From assembly GCA_023091665.1 (NCBI GenBank), contig JALJCQ010000011.1, forward strand, positions 2,604,001 to 2,668,000: DNA of 64,000 nucleotides, in the 5' to 3' direction. Positions 54,130 through 63,867 of this stretch are shown here, piece by piece; position 1 is the first letter of the stretch; each line of letters opens with the position of its first letter. The stretch is from Pythium myriotylum (taxonomy: Eukaryota > Oomycota > Peronosporomycetes > Pythiales > Pythiaceae). The notes under the pieces are model-generated. The model was not told where the DNA came from, searched no databases, and saw nothing but the letters and a program-made list of their open reading frames with translations. A program made the translations under genes and the position numbers.

Positions 54130-54250
54130 ACATAGTACGTAATGTAATACACAGATGAAGACAAAAGGCAACGTGGAATTAGCAGAAGCGTATCAAGAAA
54201 GCCAGGAAGAGAGAGTGAAAAGCACGCAGGGAACGAAACTCCAATATCGC

Positions 54251-55345
54251 TCACGGCCAGTTGGAGGCTGGGAAGCGGTCGCGGTTGTGCTTGGCATCCA
54301 GATCCTCCTCCGGGCCCACCGGCACGATGCCGTGAGCGTTGAGGTGCGTGTGGGAGGCGTAGTAGTGGAGCTTGATGTGCTGCATGTTGACCGTCGGCTT
54401 AATCTTGGGGTGCTGGTAGATGTCGCGCACGTAGTTGCTCAGGTTTGGGTAGTCCTTGATGAGCTTCTTGCTCGTCTTAAAGTGCACGTAGTAGACCTCG
54501 TCGAAGCGGATGAGCGTCATGAAGAGGCGCAAGTCGGCCTCGGTGAACGCGCTACCGAGCAGGAAGCGCTGCTTGTCAAGAATGGCCTCGACGCGGTCGA
54601 GCGCCGCGAAGAGCTTGGTCACGGCGTCGTTGTAGGCCTCCTGCGAGGACGCAAAGCCGCACTTGTAGACGCCGTTGTTGATGTCGTCGTAGACCCACGC
54701 GTTGATCTCGTCGATCTGAGCGCGCAGCTCCTCCGGATAGTAGTCCGTGGTCGATGGCACGACCGAGTGGAACGCGCTGTTGAACATGCGGATGATATCG
54801 GACGACTCGTTCGAGACGATCGTCTTGTTCTTCTTGTCCCAGAGGATCGGCACCGTATAGCGCACCTTTTGGGACGTGCAGAGCTCGTAGAGGTCGCGCG
54901 CGAACTTGGTGTTGTTAACCTCGTCGGGTGTCGAGTCGGCCGAGCTGTAGGCGCTGAGTCCGGACGGTCCGGGCAGCGTGGGCGTGGTCTTGGGGTCGAC
55001 GAAGGCCCAGCCGACGTGCGTGTCCTCCGGGTCGTTCGGACGCGTGCGCTGGAAGACCGGGTGCACGACCGAGACGCCAATGGCGTTCTCGAGGCCCTTG
55101 AGGTGGATCATGGCGATGCAGCGCGAGGCCCACGGACACGCGAGCGAGATGTAGAGGTGGTAGCGGCCGGCCTCGGGCGCGAAGACGGCGTCGGGCGAAG
55201 GCTCGATCCAGTTGCGGAAGTGGCTGGGCTCGCGCTGGAACGCGCCCTTCTCGGACGTGGCGAAGAATCCCTTGGAGGTCATGGCGCGTGGGAAGAGCAA
55301 GTGGCGGGCACGCAGCGAGAGCGAGAGTGAGCGCCGAGCGAGCAT
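54251..55345 (-). CDS. glutathionyl-hydroquinone reductase-like GST (Xi/omega type)
   Basis: A single-exon frame of 364 residues from ATG 55345. The first 21 residues (MLARRSLSLSLRARHLLFPR) are Arg/Ser/Leu-rich and free of acids, as in a mitochondrial presequence. An inner ATG at 55282 (MTSKGFFATSEKG) would give the cytosolic form. The catalytic motif LACPWASR (Cys-Pro-Trp) is characteristic of Xi-class GSTs (YqjG/ECM4), and the C-terminal helical GST domain follows (FTEADLRLFMTLIRFDEVY). It probably reduces glutathionyl-hydroquinones or protects from oxidative damage. It is convergent with Raptor (121 bp between stops). Confidence 0.9.
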   Translation of the reverse strand: MLARRSLSLSLRARHLLFPRAMTSKGFFATSEKGAFQREPSHFRNWIEPSPDAVFAPEAGRYHLYISLACPWASRCIAMIHLKGLENAIGVSVVHPVFQRTRPNDPEDTHVGWAFVDPKTTPTLPGPSGLSAYSSADSTPDEVNNTKFARDLYELCTSQKVRYTVPILWDKKNKTIVSNESSDIIRMFNSAFHSVVPSTTDYYPEELRAQIDEINAWVYDDINNGVYKCGFASSQEAYNDAVTKLFAALDRVEAILDKQRFLLGSAFTEADLRLFMTLIRFDEVYYVHFKTSKKLIKDYPNLSNYVRDIYQHPKIKPTVNMQHIKLHYYASHTHLNAHGIVPVGPEEDLDAKHNRDRFPASNWP

Positions 55346-55826
55346 CCACGAGCTTCGGCAAAGGGAAAGTGAGCCTCGTGAGCAGCTCCAAAAGGAACAT
55401 TTCGTCAACATCAAGCCACATTTGATGCGTGTACCACCGATTGTACCAGTCAAAGTGGTACATTATCGCGTAAGCACGGGAGGTGTACCCTTTGAATTGA
55501 CCAATCAGAGGCCGAGAGACCCCTCCATCACAAGCACACCCACGCTGTCAACCAGCGGAACCGAGCGAATACTCCATCCAATGGGCCGGGAACTCCCTGC
55601 TCGCTCACCATCTCTTTAGCGTCTCGTCACCGCCTCGTTTGTTCGTGGGTTCGCTGTCTCCTGGCGTACGAGAACCGCCTTGATCCTCCACATCTCTTCC
55701 TCAATGTTAGATAAAAGTATCATATAAGTTGTGGGAGGTCCAACGGACCTTCTCCACCACTATCGATTAGTTTTCACAGGATATGCGCATTGTACTGTAA
55801 TTCAAACCGAAAGTTGCCGCAAGCCC
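55346..55826. promoter_or_regulatory. divergent promoter region (GST / CIP2A-like)
   Basis: The 481 bp lie between two divergent start codons. No specific motif stands out, and no gene is seen. Confidence 0.4.
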
Positions 55827-58800
55827 ATGGCCGCCGCCTCGTGGAAGCCCCCGGGGCTCGCGGGGCTCACGGCCGACGGCGCGGCGCTGCGCGTTGGCTC
55901 GACGCTCGTGGAGCGCGCGCTCGCGTTCGTCTCGTCTCCACGCGCCGACGCGCTCGCGGCGCTCTACGCTGTCACGCGGCGCAGCTCGACGCAGACGATC
56001 GCGTTCCCGACGCAGCACGCGGCGCTGAGTCTGCGCCTGCTGGACGCGCTAGCCGACCACGCGCTCGCGCTCTCCAAGGACGCAGCCGCAATTGCAACTA
56101 GTGGGCTCATGGCCGCCGAGCTCCAGCAAGCGCTCGACCTGCTGTACCTCTTCAGTCGAGGCACGGCGATCGGGTACCCGTCGCACGCGCTTGGGAAGCT
56201 ACTGCAGTGGCTGGTTGCGAGCGTCGTCGGCGCGGCGCTTGGAAGCGCGTGTGAGAATGAGAATCTGCTTAAGCTCCAGTTGCTTGTGGTCGCCGAGATG
56301 CTCAAGCTGAACGCCGGCGTGCGGCTCTATGTTAAGGAGATGAAGAAGATCAAAGAGTTTTACCGCGCACTCACGATCCTGCTCAACTCGACTGAGGACG
56401 CGGAATTTCTCGTGCAGAGTATGGCCATCCTCGCGCGGCTCGTGCTCACTGAATCTCTCGGTGCAAAACTCTTTAGTCCCAAGAACGTTGACCAAGCCCT
56501 CGAACTTGTGTTCTCCGTGCTCGAAGGTACTTGGGACAGCGGCGACGCGAGTACTAACAGCTCCACTGGACGCCTGAGCGACTTGCTGAGACACACAGCT
56601 GTGCTGCAATGCTCGAGTGTCGACCTTCTCTGCGACCTTGCAGACCGCAGCGAGATCCTCACGTCCTTGGAGAACGAACGGAGAATGGAGGAGGTCATGG
56701 AGGCCATGGCAAGCCAAATCCATTTGAATGGCAACGCGCAGCAGATCCAAGTCGCACTTCATTTTCTCTCGGCCATCGCCGGGCTTGGCCATCATTTTCG
56801 TAAGCTCACAATCAAGTTGCTGGCTGACCGCGATGCCTTCCACCGCATTCTTCAAGTGACACTGCACCCGTCGAAACTGATCGGCATGCTAACTGCCGAG
56901 TTTTTGCTCAAAGTTCTTGGCGAAGACTCACGGTCATTCCGTGGCATGTTTGAGTCGTCTCTTGAAGCTCAGCAGCTGGGTCCTGTCGTGAGTGGTCTCT
57001 TCCGGCTCATCAATGAGGCGTCAGTGGCTGTCCAACAGACAGACGCAGTTGAGGAAACCATAAGCTCTGAGGAATATCTTCTGAGCGTACACGTTTGCCA
57101 GCTCTTGGCCAAGCTCGCCGCTTTCCCACTCATCCGAAGTCTATGCGTCAGTGCTGTCAATCTTAACCAGGCAAGGCCTTCAAGTGACGTTCATGCTGAG
57201 CGCTGCCATGTTTAACTCACACCCGCTTTGCTCCCACAGAGTGCTTCGGTCATTCAGTCAGAGGCAGCGCAACTTGTCGCGATCGAACCTCTGCAACTTC
57301 TTCAGTTTCAACCGCGCCTGTCGATCTATCTCGTGGTCGGTCTTGCTTGCAAAGAAGGGCTTTGTGTTGGTTTCATTCCTCACTAACAAGGTGGTTGCGT
57401 CGTATTCATCGGCAGATGCTCCTATCATCGCTTGCGCAAGAACCTTCGATGGATGACAAGCACAGGCGAACACTCAACCAGTTCTTGCAGTCCTCCGACG
57501 TCGCTACTATCCTCGGTGTTGCACTCTTCACCCGCGATGAGAAAGATCTCGTTGTTGAGACTCTGCTTCTCTTCAGCCAATATATTTCACAGTCGAGCAA
57601 CAAACGATTCCTTGCACTAAGTTTAACAGAGGGAATTCTCACAGTAGGTCAACGAATGGGCGAAGCGACTGATAATCTCCAGTCAACAATTTCGTCTCTA
57701 GAATCTAACACGGCGGCTCACATGAAGACGGTAGAGCGGCTACAAGGAGAGATCCAGCAATCGTTGAGGCAACAGGACGAAGCAAAAATTCGTCAAGACC
57801 AAGAACTCCAGCAGATCAAAAGCAAGTACATGGACCAGCTGAAACAGAAAGATGATCTTCTCGTCAAGACAAAGGAGCTGTACGAAACCAAGCTACGCGA
57901 GGTGAACGCGCAATGTGAGAGTCTCGCACAGGTAATGAACAAGAAAATGGGCTCGCTTCAGCATCGCGAGCAACTTCTGCAAGAGAGCCGAGCAAAGCGG
58001 ATGCAACTGGAAGACGAGAACAACGAGCTTAAGCGCAAGGTTCAGGTACTCGAAGTTCGGCTGGAAGAGATCGCCCAGACGCACTCGATCACGCTCGAAG
58101 AAATGAAGATTCGCGACAAGGAAGTGAAAACGCTGCAAGAAGAACTGACCGCGCTGTCTGGGGATTATACCGGACAGCGAGAGGAGATCGCGCGAGCGCA
58201 CGACACCATAAAGGTGGGTGGTGTGAAAGATGTGAAGAGTAGCACACTTCTTCTGAAATTACCATCTCTAGAAACTGGAGGAGGATCTTCAAGACCGATC
58301 AGAGTCACAGGAGAACACTTTCAAGGAACTCGTTCTGTTGTCTAAAGCCCATAAAGCGTTGATGGACGAGAAGGACGCGGCGATCAGGGACATGGACTCG
58401 TTGCGTGACGAGTTGTCGAACATAGAATCGCTTAACATCACCCTCCAGTCTCGAGTCCAGGAGAAGAAAGATCTGGTTGATCAATTAGAACGCAAGGTAC
58501 GCCGATATCTCCTATCCTCAGCTTAGCGAGCAGCGTGTGACGGCCACGTTGCGTGATGCAGGCGAAAAGACTCGAAGAGACTGCTGCGATCAGTCAAAGC
58601 GCACTTGAAGATGAACGGGATAAACGCCGCAGTGCTGTTCGAGACCTCGAGGACCTTCGCAAGGCCCACCGAAAGTTAGAGTCTGAGGCTGCGATGTCAG
58701 AACTGCGAGCTGCCGAGACGCATTTGCTCATCGAGTCTAAAGACGAGCACATCCGCAAATGCGAGGCGGAGATCCGTCAACTCGTACGACTTGACACTGA

Positions 58801-58956
58801 GTTTTCTATACTGCTTTGGTCCAACGATGGAGATTGGTGTTGTAGGCCGAAGAGCTCAAGAAGCATTCAAAGGTCCAGGCTCTCATCCATCAGCTGAGCT
58901 CTGGTGGGGATCCTCAAGCGATCGCGGCAAGTGCGTTCTTAGCTCGCGATAGCTAA
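55827..58956 (+). CDS. CIP2A-like protein (armadillo plus coiled coil)
   Basis: Proposed exons: 55827-57170, 57240 to about 57332-57365 (donor uncertain), 57416-58213, 58272-58496, 58562-58783, 58846-58956, giving about 930-940 residues. The N-terminal 480 residues are helical repeats. The stretch MKKIKEFYRALTILL...GAKLFSPKNVDQALELVF aligns well with my recollection of the animal CIP2A armadillo domain. From about 560 the protein is a long coiled coil. It ends with an ELKKHSKVQALIHQLSSGG tail that parallels the CIP2A end (E-x-x-KHS...IHSLSGG). In animals CIP2A inhibits PP2A-B56 and acts in mitosis and TORC1 signalling. The first intron (57171-57239) appears to have a GC donor (CAG|GCAAGG). 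A GT alternative at 57184 keeps the frame but gives an atypical Ser/Arg-rich peptide. Confidence 0.75.
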
Positions 58957-59259
58957 CTAGACAGCTAAGCACCCAAACACGAGAAGTCTGTACAATGAAG
59001 AAAGGGGCACAGTTCGTGGTGGTCATTTCTGTTAGACAAGGTGTCTAGTATTAGCGGGATGCACTGGTCTCGGGTTCCTTTCCTAGCCTCCAACAGAAGA
59101 GAGGTTTCAGTCTCCCAATAGATTTGATCGTGTTGGGAGTCAACGAAGGCGAGGAAGAAAATGAAAAGTGTAGATCAATTAGAACAAATAGCGTATCTCT
59201 TTTAGTGCGGAACTACTAAATGGTCGAGTGGAAGAAGTAGCAAGCGGAGTGATGAGCAA
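58957..59259. other. convergent intergenic region
   Basis: The 303 bp between the CIP2A-like stop and the La-protein stop hold 3' UTRs. Nothing else is seen. Confidence 0.45.
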
Positions 59260-60774
59260 TCAGTTTCGGCGGCCACGCTTGAACTGCTGCTTGTTCTTCT
59301 GGCTCTGCTTGAAACGGCTGCTGCGCGCACTGCGAGCCTCCTCCCAGAACTTCTTCTCCTCCTCGCCCTCGAGAAGCTTGGCTGACGAGAGCTTGACGCC
59401 GTTCACGTCGAGGCCTTCGTTCAGGATCTTGACAACCTCAAGCGCGCTTTCGGTGGTGTTGACGCGCAGGTGGCCGCTCTTCTCACCGATCTGGTACTTG
59501 ATGAAAGCGACGCCGTTGCCCTCGGTGGCCGCATCTCCGAGCTTCTCGTTGATGGTGTTCTTGATGTCGTCACGCGAGACTTCACCCTCGACACCATCGA
59601 ACTGCACGATGAGACCCTTCTCGTACTGCACCTCGACCTGGAGCTCCTCGTTGGTCGCGAGCAGGTGGAACTGGACCTTCTGTCCGCCAAGCTCGGCGTC
59701 CTCCAGCGCGTTGAGCTTCTCGAAGAGTTCCGTCGCACGCGCCACGTCGTTGATGACGAACTTGGCCGTGTCCATACCGTCAAACTCGATGTACGGCGAG
59801 CGCTCGGACGCGTCCATGGCGCGCGCAATGAGCTTCTTGATATCGTCCATACGCACGCGCGGCGGGATGTTGGAGATGTGGATAGCCTTGCCGTCCGAGT
59901 CGCGCTTGCGCTTGTTGTCCTTCTTGTCCTCCTTCTTGGTGCGTGGGCGAGCAGCGATCGCCGCGGCGTCGGTCACGAGCTCGAACTCGAGCGTCTTGCC
60001 GTCAATAACGATCGAGTGCTTGCTGGTGATGAGGTCGAAGACCGTCTTGGCAAACTCGACCTGCGAGAAGAGCACGTAGAGCTCCTTGGTGGCCGTGACG
60101 AACTTGATTCGCGAGCGCAGCACAGGGTCCTCCTGCCACACGGGCTGGAACGCGTCCAGGTACGCGGTGATGTGCTTGATCGGCACCTCCTTGGCGACGA
60201 GCATCGCACGCGTGGCCTTCTCGAACTCGGCCTGCTCGTCCTGCGAGAGCGCGGCGAACTCGTTCAGCGGCATCACGACCGGCTTGTGGCGCAGGATCAC
60301 GATCTTGTCGGCCTCGCTCTGGACGCGCTTGAGCGTCTCGACGTCCTTGAACTCGACATGGGCCACGCCGGCAAACTTCTTGTTGTACTGCTTGCGGTAG
60401 ATGTAGAGCGGCTCGGCGTCGACAGCTGCAAGCGCCTCCTTGATCTCGTCGACCGTCGGCGTGTTGGAGCCGAGGCCAGCGAGCACGGCCGTGCGCGTCT
60501 GGCTGTCATCGCTCTCCGGCAGCGGGTGCTTACGGCGCAGCGCGTCCTTGGCCTCGTTGAGCTCGACGACGTCCGAGCCTTCGAGCGCCGCCTGGAGCTC
60601 GGCCGGGTCCGTCGTGAGCGCCGCGAGCTTCTTGAACGTGAAGAGCACGGAGAACGGCACGAAGCCGCCCTCGCGCTGCTTGGTCTCCTCCTTGAGGAAC
60701 TTGTCGCGGCGAAAGTTGCTGTCGGAGAAGTAGAACTCGACCTGCTTCTTGATCTGGGCACTGAGCGTCGCCAT
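59260..60774 (-). CDS. La-type RNA-binding protein
   Basis: A single-exon frame of 504 residues. The N-terminal La motif (1-about 90) includes IKKQVEFYFSDSNFRRDKFLKE, which binds the UUU-OH end of RNA polymerase III transcripts in genuine La proteins. A first RRM-like region spans about 90-180 (TRTAVLAGLG...GVAHVEF). Further RRM-like modules lie at about 290-370 (IHISNIPPRVRMDDIKKLI) and 385-470 (GLIVQFDGVEGEVSRDDIK...AFIKYQIG). The last has the form of the La C-terminal xRRM. The basic tail SRFKQSQKNKQQFKRGRRN is typical. It probably chaperones nascent small RNAs in the nucleus. A LARP7-like role cannot be excluded. Confidence 0.92.
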   Translation of the reverse strand: MATLSAQIKKQVEFYFSDSNFRRDKFLKEETKQREGGFVPFSVLFTFKKLAALTTDPAELQAALEGSDVVELNEAKDALRRKHPLPESDDSQTRTAVLAGLGSNTPTVDEIKEALAAVDAEPLYIYRKQYNKKFAGVAHVEFKDVETLKRVQSEADKIVILRHKPVVMPLNEFAALSQDEQAEFEKATRAMLVAKEVPIKHITAYLDAFQPVWQEDPVLRSRIKFVTATKELYVLFSQVEFAKTVFDLITSKHSIVIDGKTLEFELVTDAAAIAARPRTKKEDKKDNKRKRDSDGKAIHISNIPPRVRMDDIKKLIARAMDASERSPYIEFDGMDTAKFVINDVARATELFEKLNALEDAELGGQKVQFHLLATNEELQVEVQYEKGLIVQFDGVEGEVSRDDIKNTINEKLGDAATEGNGVAFIKYQIGEKSGHLRVNTTESALEVVKILNEGLDVNGVKLSSAKLLEGEEEKKFWEEARSARSSRFKQSQKNKQQFKRGRRN

Positions 60775-61053
60775 GGTCGTTCGTCGGAGAAGGGAAGAGC
60801 TGAGCTCGCGAGGAAAGAAATAAATGGGCGGGAACCTGCTCGCAAGCCTTGGAGCCCCTTGCAGCGACCAGTAGACAGGCCGCAGCCAATGGAGAGCTCC
60901 GGATCACCTGATACGTACCTGAGTCTGAGAATCCCACTCCAAGATGAATGGAGGCGCTGTCAACCCACATCTGATTCCGCGATCCGCCGCAATGCGATTG
61001 GGTGGAGAAGATGCGAGGAAGCAGCATGTGGAGCGTGGGGGTTCTAATTTCTT

Positions 61054-62255
61054 TTACTGGCGGGCTTTCTCTTGCTGCGTGACGATCTCCACGACGAGGA
61101 ACATGATCGCGGCGTTGGGCACGACGCGCAAGAGATGCGCGGGCATGCCGCCGTAGAGACCGCGCGCGCCTTCCTCGCGGAAGATCGTGCCGATCGATTG
61201 CAGCATGGACCGGTACCTGGGAACGAAAAAAGCAACAGCATGTGAGTGGTGAGTGGAGTTGCAGGGAAAGGAGAGCAGCGGCACGCACTTGAGGTCTTTG
61301 GAGCCGACGGCGCCGCGCTGGTCGCGCATGCGCGTGCGCACGACTTCGTGTGGGTACGTGAGCGCGGCTGCGAAGAGCTTGCAGAGGCCGGCTGCGAGAA
61401 AGTACTTGGTGTTGCTCGGCTCGTCGATGCGCGACTTGCACTCCTCGTAGAGCGCGAACTGGATCGCGCTCTCTGAGATGCCCCAGTAGGATGCCGAGAG
61501 CCCACGGAAGAAGGCGCGCGGGCCTTCCGTGCGGTACATGTCGAGAGCCACTTGCGTGATGCCCGAGAGCCGCGGCTTGGCGAGCGTGCTCATGGCTCGT
61601 TGGCTGACAGTGTTGAAGCCAGCCGAGAGAATGTTGGGGCGTGCACTGAGGAGTTCTGTATGTGCCGGCATGAGCTGATACCGCGTCTTGACCACCCAGA
61701 TGGGACACACAAGCGTCGCAGAGAGCGAGCCGGCCGCAGCCGCCGCGCTAAAGTTGGATAACCGTCCTTCAAAGCCTTGGCTCGACAGGAACTCTTTGAA
61801 GCGCGAGTAGCTGCCGAAGTAGATAGCACGGGCTGGAATGATACCCACGAGCGTCGGCGTGATGCCTCGCCACAATCCAAAGATCGATTCTAGTTGTAGA
61901 CGAACGAGAAAAAAAATCAGCTGCAAAGCACTCTCCTCGAAACCCCTCACTGCACAACGCACCGCTCTTGAAAATGGAGCGCATGACACCAAACGTTGTC
62001 GGCGCTGTCTTACCCTTGAACGACTCACTGCAATAACACGGTCAGCCATTGCAATCACTGCCACACGCAGCTCACAGCAGCGCACCGTCCGCCCTGGATT
62101 TGCAGGCGCGTCTTGACCACTTCGAGCGGCGACGTGATGAGCGCGGCCGTCATGCCGCCGACGGCGCCGGCCACAAAGTGGCGCCGCTGGTCGCGCGGGA
62201 ACTTGGCCGAAGACGTGGCGACGCCCTTGGCGCTGGAGGAAGAGGAGGAGGCCAT
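61054..62255 (-). CDS. mitochondrial carrier, SLC25A33/36 (Rim2)-like
   Basis: Four exons (62255-62086, 62027-61963, 61889-61289, 61216-61054; GT-AG introns of 58, 73 and 72 nt, phases 2, 1 and 2) give 332 residues. The three carrier repeats each begin with a P-x-[DE]-x-x-[KR] type motif: SPLEVVKTRLQ, CPIWVVKTRYQ and YPHEVVRTRMR. The second motif has PIWVVKTR in place of the Asp/Glu, as in the pyrimidine-nucleotide carriers. ITPTLVGIIPARAIYFGSYS and RGLSASYWGISESAIQF also match that subgroup. It likely exchanges pyrimidine nucleotides across the inner membrane. The Ser-rich N-terminus MASSSSSS precedes the first helix. ATG 62255 has a strong context (CACCATGG). Confidence 0.9.
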
Positions 62256-62956
62256 GGTGCTCGTCCGTCCGCTTGAAGAGTCCTCCGTGGTCTGGTGGTG
62301 TTGACGCTCAGATACATTCACTCTTGCCGTCAGCGGATCCGCCGACTTCCACCCAAAATATCACCTTGTTTTGAGATTTCATGTCCCTGTCGCATGAATT
62401 ACCGGTGAAGAACCGGTAGCTGAACTTCAACATCCTCGTGAGCAGCTCCTTCTGGTGGAGGGCAGAGGCTCACTGGGGAAAAGAAGTTTTCAGCCAGGCG
62501 ACAGGCGAGGCTTCACGCTTCACGACCATGGATGTTTGGCTATTTGGATAAGATCTAAGTTCTATTGGAGTAAGAGACCCAAGAGTTGTAGCTGTTGTGT
62601 CCGTTCTGATCTCTCAAGAGACACAGGTTTTCCCGCTGAACCGACGACGACATGTGTCGTGGTAGAGACGGCAGGCCAAGAAGCGTATACGAATGCACTG
62701 CTGGGACATTGATGAGTCTTGATGCATTGATTCACCCGCATCAGTTAGCAACTGGTCGTCGACGTCGCCAGGCACATGGATCGAGTCCACTTTTACACGA
62801 AACGCTCTCTGCTTAGCTCCTTCAACTGGAAGGGAGAGGCACTACTGGTGGTGGGCCCTTTTCGTGGGCTGTGATCTAGGCGTCGAAAATTGTGGCTCTC
62901 AATGCTCACTCCACAATTCTCCTCGATCGGAGAGCACGCTCCAGTCTCTACAAGGA
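62256..62956. other. divergent intergenic region before elicitin-like gene
   Basis: The 701 bp contain no gene I recognise. The carrier promoter lies at the left and the elicitin-like promoter (see 62904-62920) at the right. Confidence 0.45.
62904..62920 (+). promoter_or_regulatory. oomycete-type Inr/FPR core promoter
   Basis: GCTCACTCCACAATTCT closely follows the published oomycete initiator plus flanking promoter region (GCTCATTYBNCAWTTT). It is placed 37-53 nt before the ATG of the elicitin-like gene, which is the usual distance. It probably marks the transcription start. Confidence 0.65.
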
Positions 62957-63472
62957 ATGCGATACTTCTTATTCGGGCTCGCACTTTACCTCTCGGTCGC
63001 ATGGGCCGCAGAGTGTCAGCTTACGTCGACAGATGAGATGCTCAAAAAGATCGCGCGCGATGCCTCGGTCCTCCAATGCAGCGCAGATTCAGGGTTCAGC
63101 TTCAGCCCGCCGCCCAACAAACCCAGCACAGCACAGCTCGACAAGCTTTGCGATGTGGCTTCGTGCCGCTCTGCACTCGTCTCGCTCAAGGCCATGAACC
63201 CACCCTCATGTACTATCAGCATGCTTGACGGCATCAATCTGCGTGCGATTGTGGACACGATCCGAGTGCACTGCGACCAGCACAGTCTCACCAACAAGGC
63301 CACAGTCGTGCAGGCCTCGCCTCCGGTGGCGGCGCCTTCGCCGAACACTCCAGCAACTCTCGTGACACCGACACCGATCCTGTCTTCCTCCCGCATGTCG
63401 CCATCTGGAGCCACTGGTGCCTCTCCATCGACCGCGGGAAAGACGAGTCTCCGGAAGAACTGCCGCTCTTGA
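62957..63472 (+). CDS. elicitin-like secreted protein
   Basis: 171 residues. A signal peptide (1-18, MRYFLFGLALYLSVAWAA) precedes an elicitin domain with six cysteines spaced 20-23-4-14-20, matching elicitins in the central spacings (23-4-14). The motifs LQCSADSGFSF, KLCDVASC and MNPPSC are diagnostic. A Thr/Ser/Pro/Ala-rich tail of about 60 residues follows, likely O-glycosylated and wall-associated, as in elicitin-like (ELL) classes. Elicitins bind sterols, and some are recognised by plants. Shorter spacings at the ends mark this as elicitin-like rather than canonical. No hydrophobic GPI signal is seen at the C-terminus. The frame is open upstream, but ATG 62957 begins the signal peptide. 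Confidence 0.9.
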   Translation: MRYFLFGLALYLSVAWAAECQLTSTDEMLKKIARDASVLQCSADSGFSFSPPPNKPSTAQLDKLCDVASCRSALVSLKAMNPPSCTISMLDGINLRAIVDTIRVHCDQHSLTNKATVVQASPPVAAPSPNTPATLVTPTPILSSSRMSPSGATGASPSTAGKTSLRKNCRS

Positions 63473-63867
63473 CTGGGAGACGTCCACTCAAGGTCGGTCC
63501 AATCAATGACAGAGTTTGTAACAGTTGTCCTTTCGGTTCGTATCGTCGTGCTGAACTCTTGCCAGGTAGCCGGTCCAGACAGTAGTGTTGCATATCCGTT
63601 CGGCAGGACGATTGGGAATGCATCCGCCTCTCCTACCAGATGGACAATCATCCATAGTCACCATAGTCACCGCCGTAGATGAACAGCATCTCATAGTGTC
63701 TATCCTTTACGCATTGGGCCGTGTCCAGCACGCCCCTACCTCCGTGACGCGGCCACGTTGACTGAACTCCATGTGGTTCTACCCCCCCCCCCCCCCCCCC
63801 CCCCCCCGCGAAAGAAGCCGGAAAGTCGGGGCCCATTCACGAAATTTCCATCCTCCGCGTAGCAGTC
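63473..63867. promoter_or_regulatory. spacer with poly-C tract and core promoter
   Basis: The 395 bp between the two secreted-protein genes hold a run of 26 C residues (63782-63807). GCCCATTCACGAAATTTC at 63831-63848 fits the oomycete initiator plus flanking element, 20-37 nt before the next ATG. Confidence 0.6.
63782..63807. repeat. C26 homopolymer
   Basis: An uninterrupted run of 26 cytosines lies about 60 nt before the start of the last gene. Its true length is uncertain because such tracts are hard to sequence. Confidence 0.9.

Noticed and set aside
54155..55330. 391-residue plus-strand frame opposite the GST gene
   Set aside because: It is a Val/Arg/Glu-rich shadow. The minus strand carries the CPW catalytic motif.
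59470..61047. 525-residue plus-strand frame opposite the La gene
   Set aside because: It is an antisense artefact of GC-biased codons, with repetitive Leu/Glu/Arg/Asp composition and no motif.
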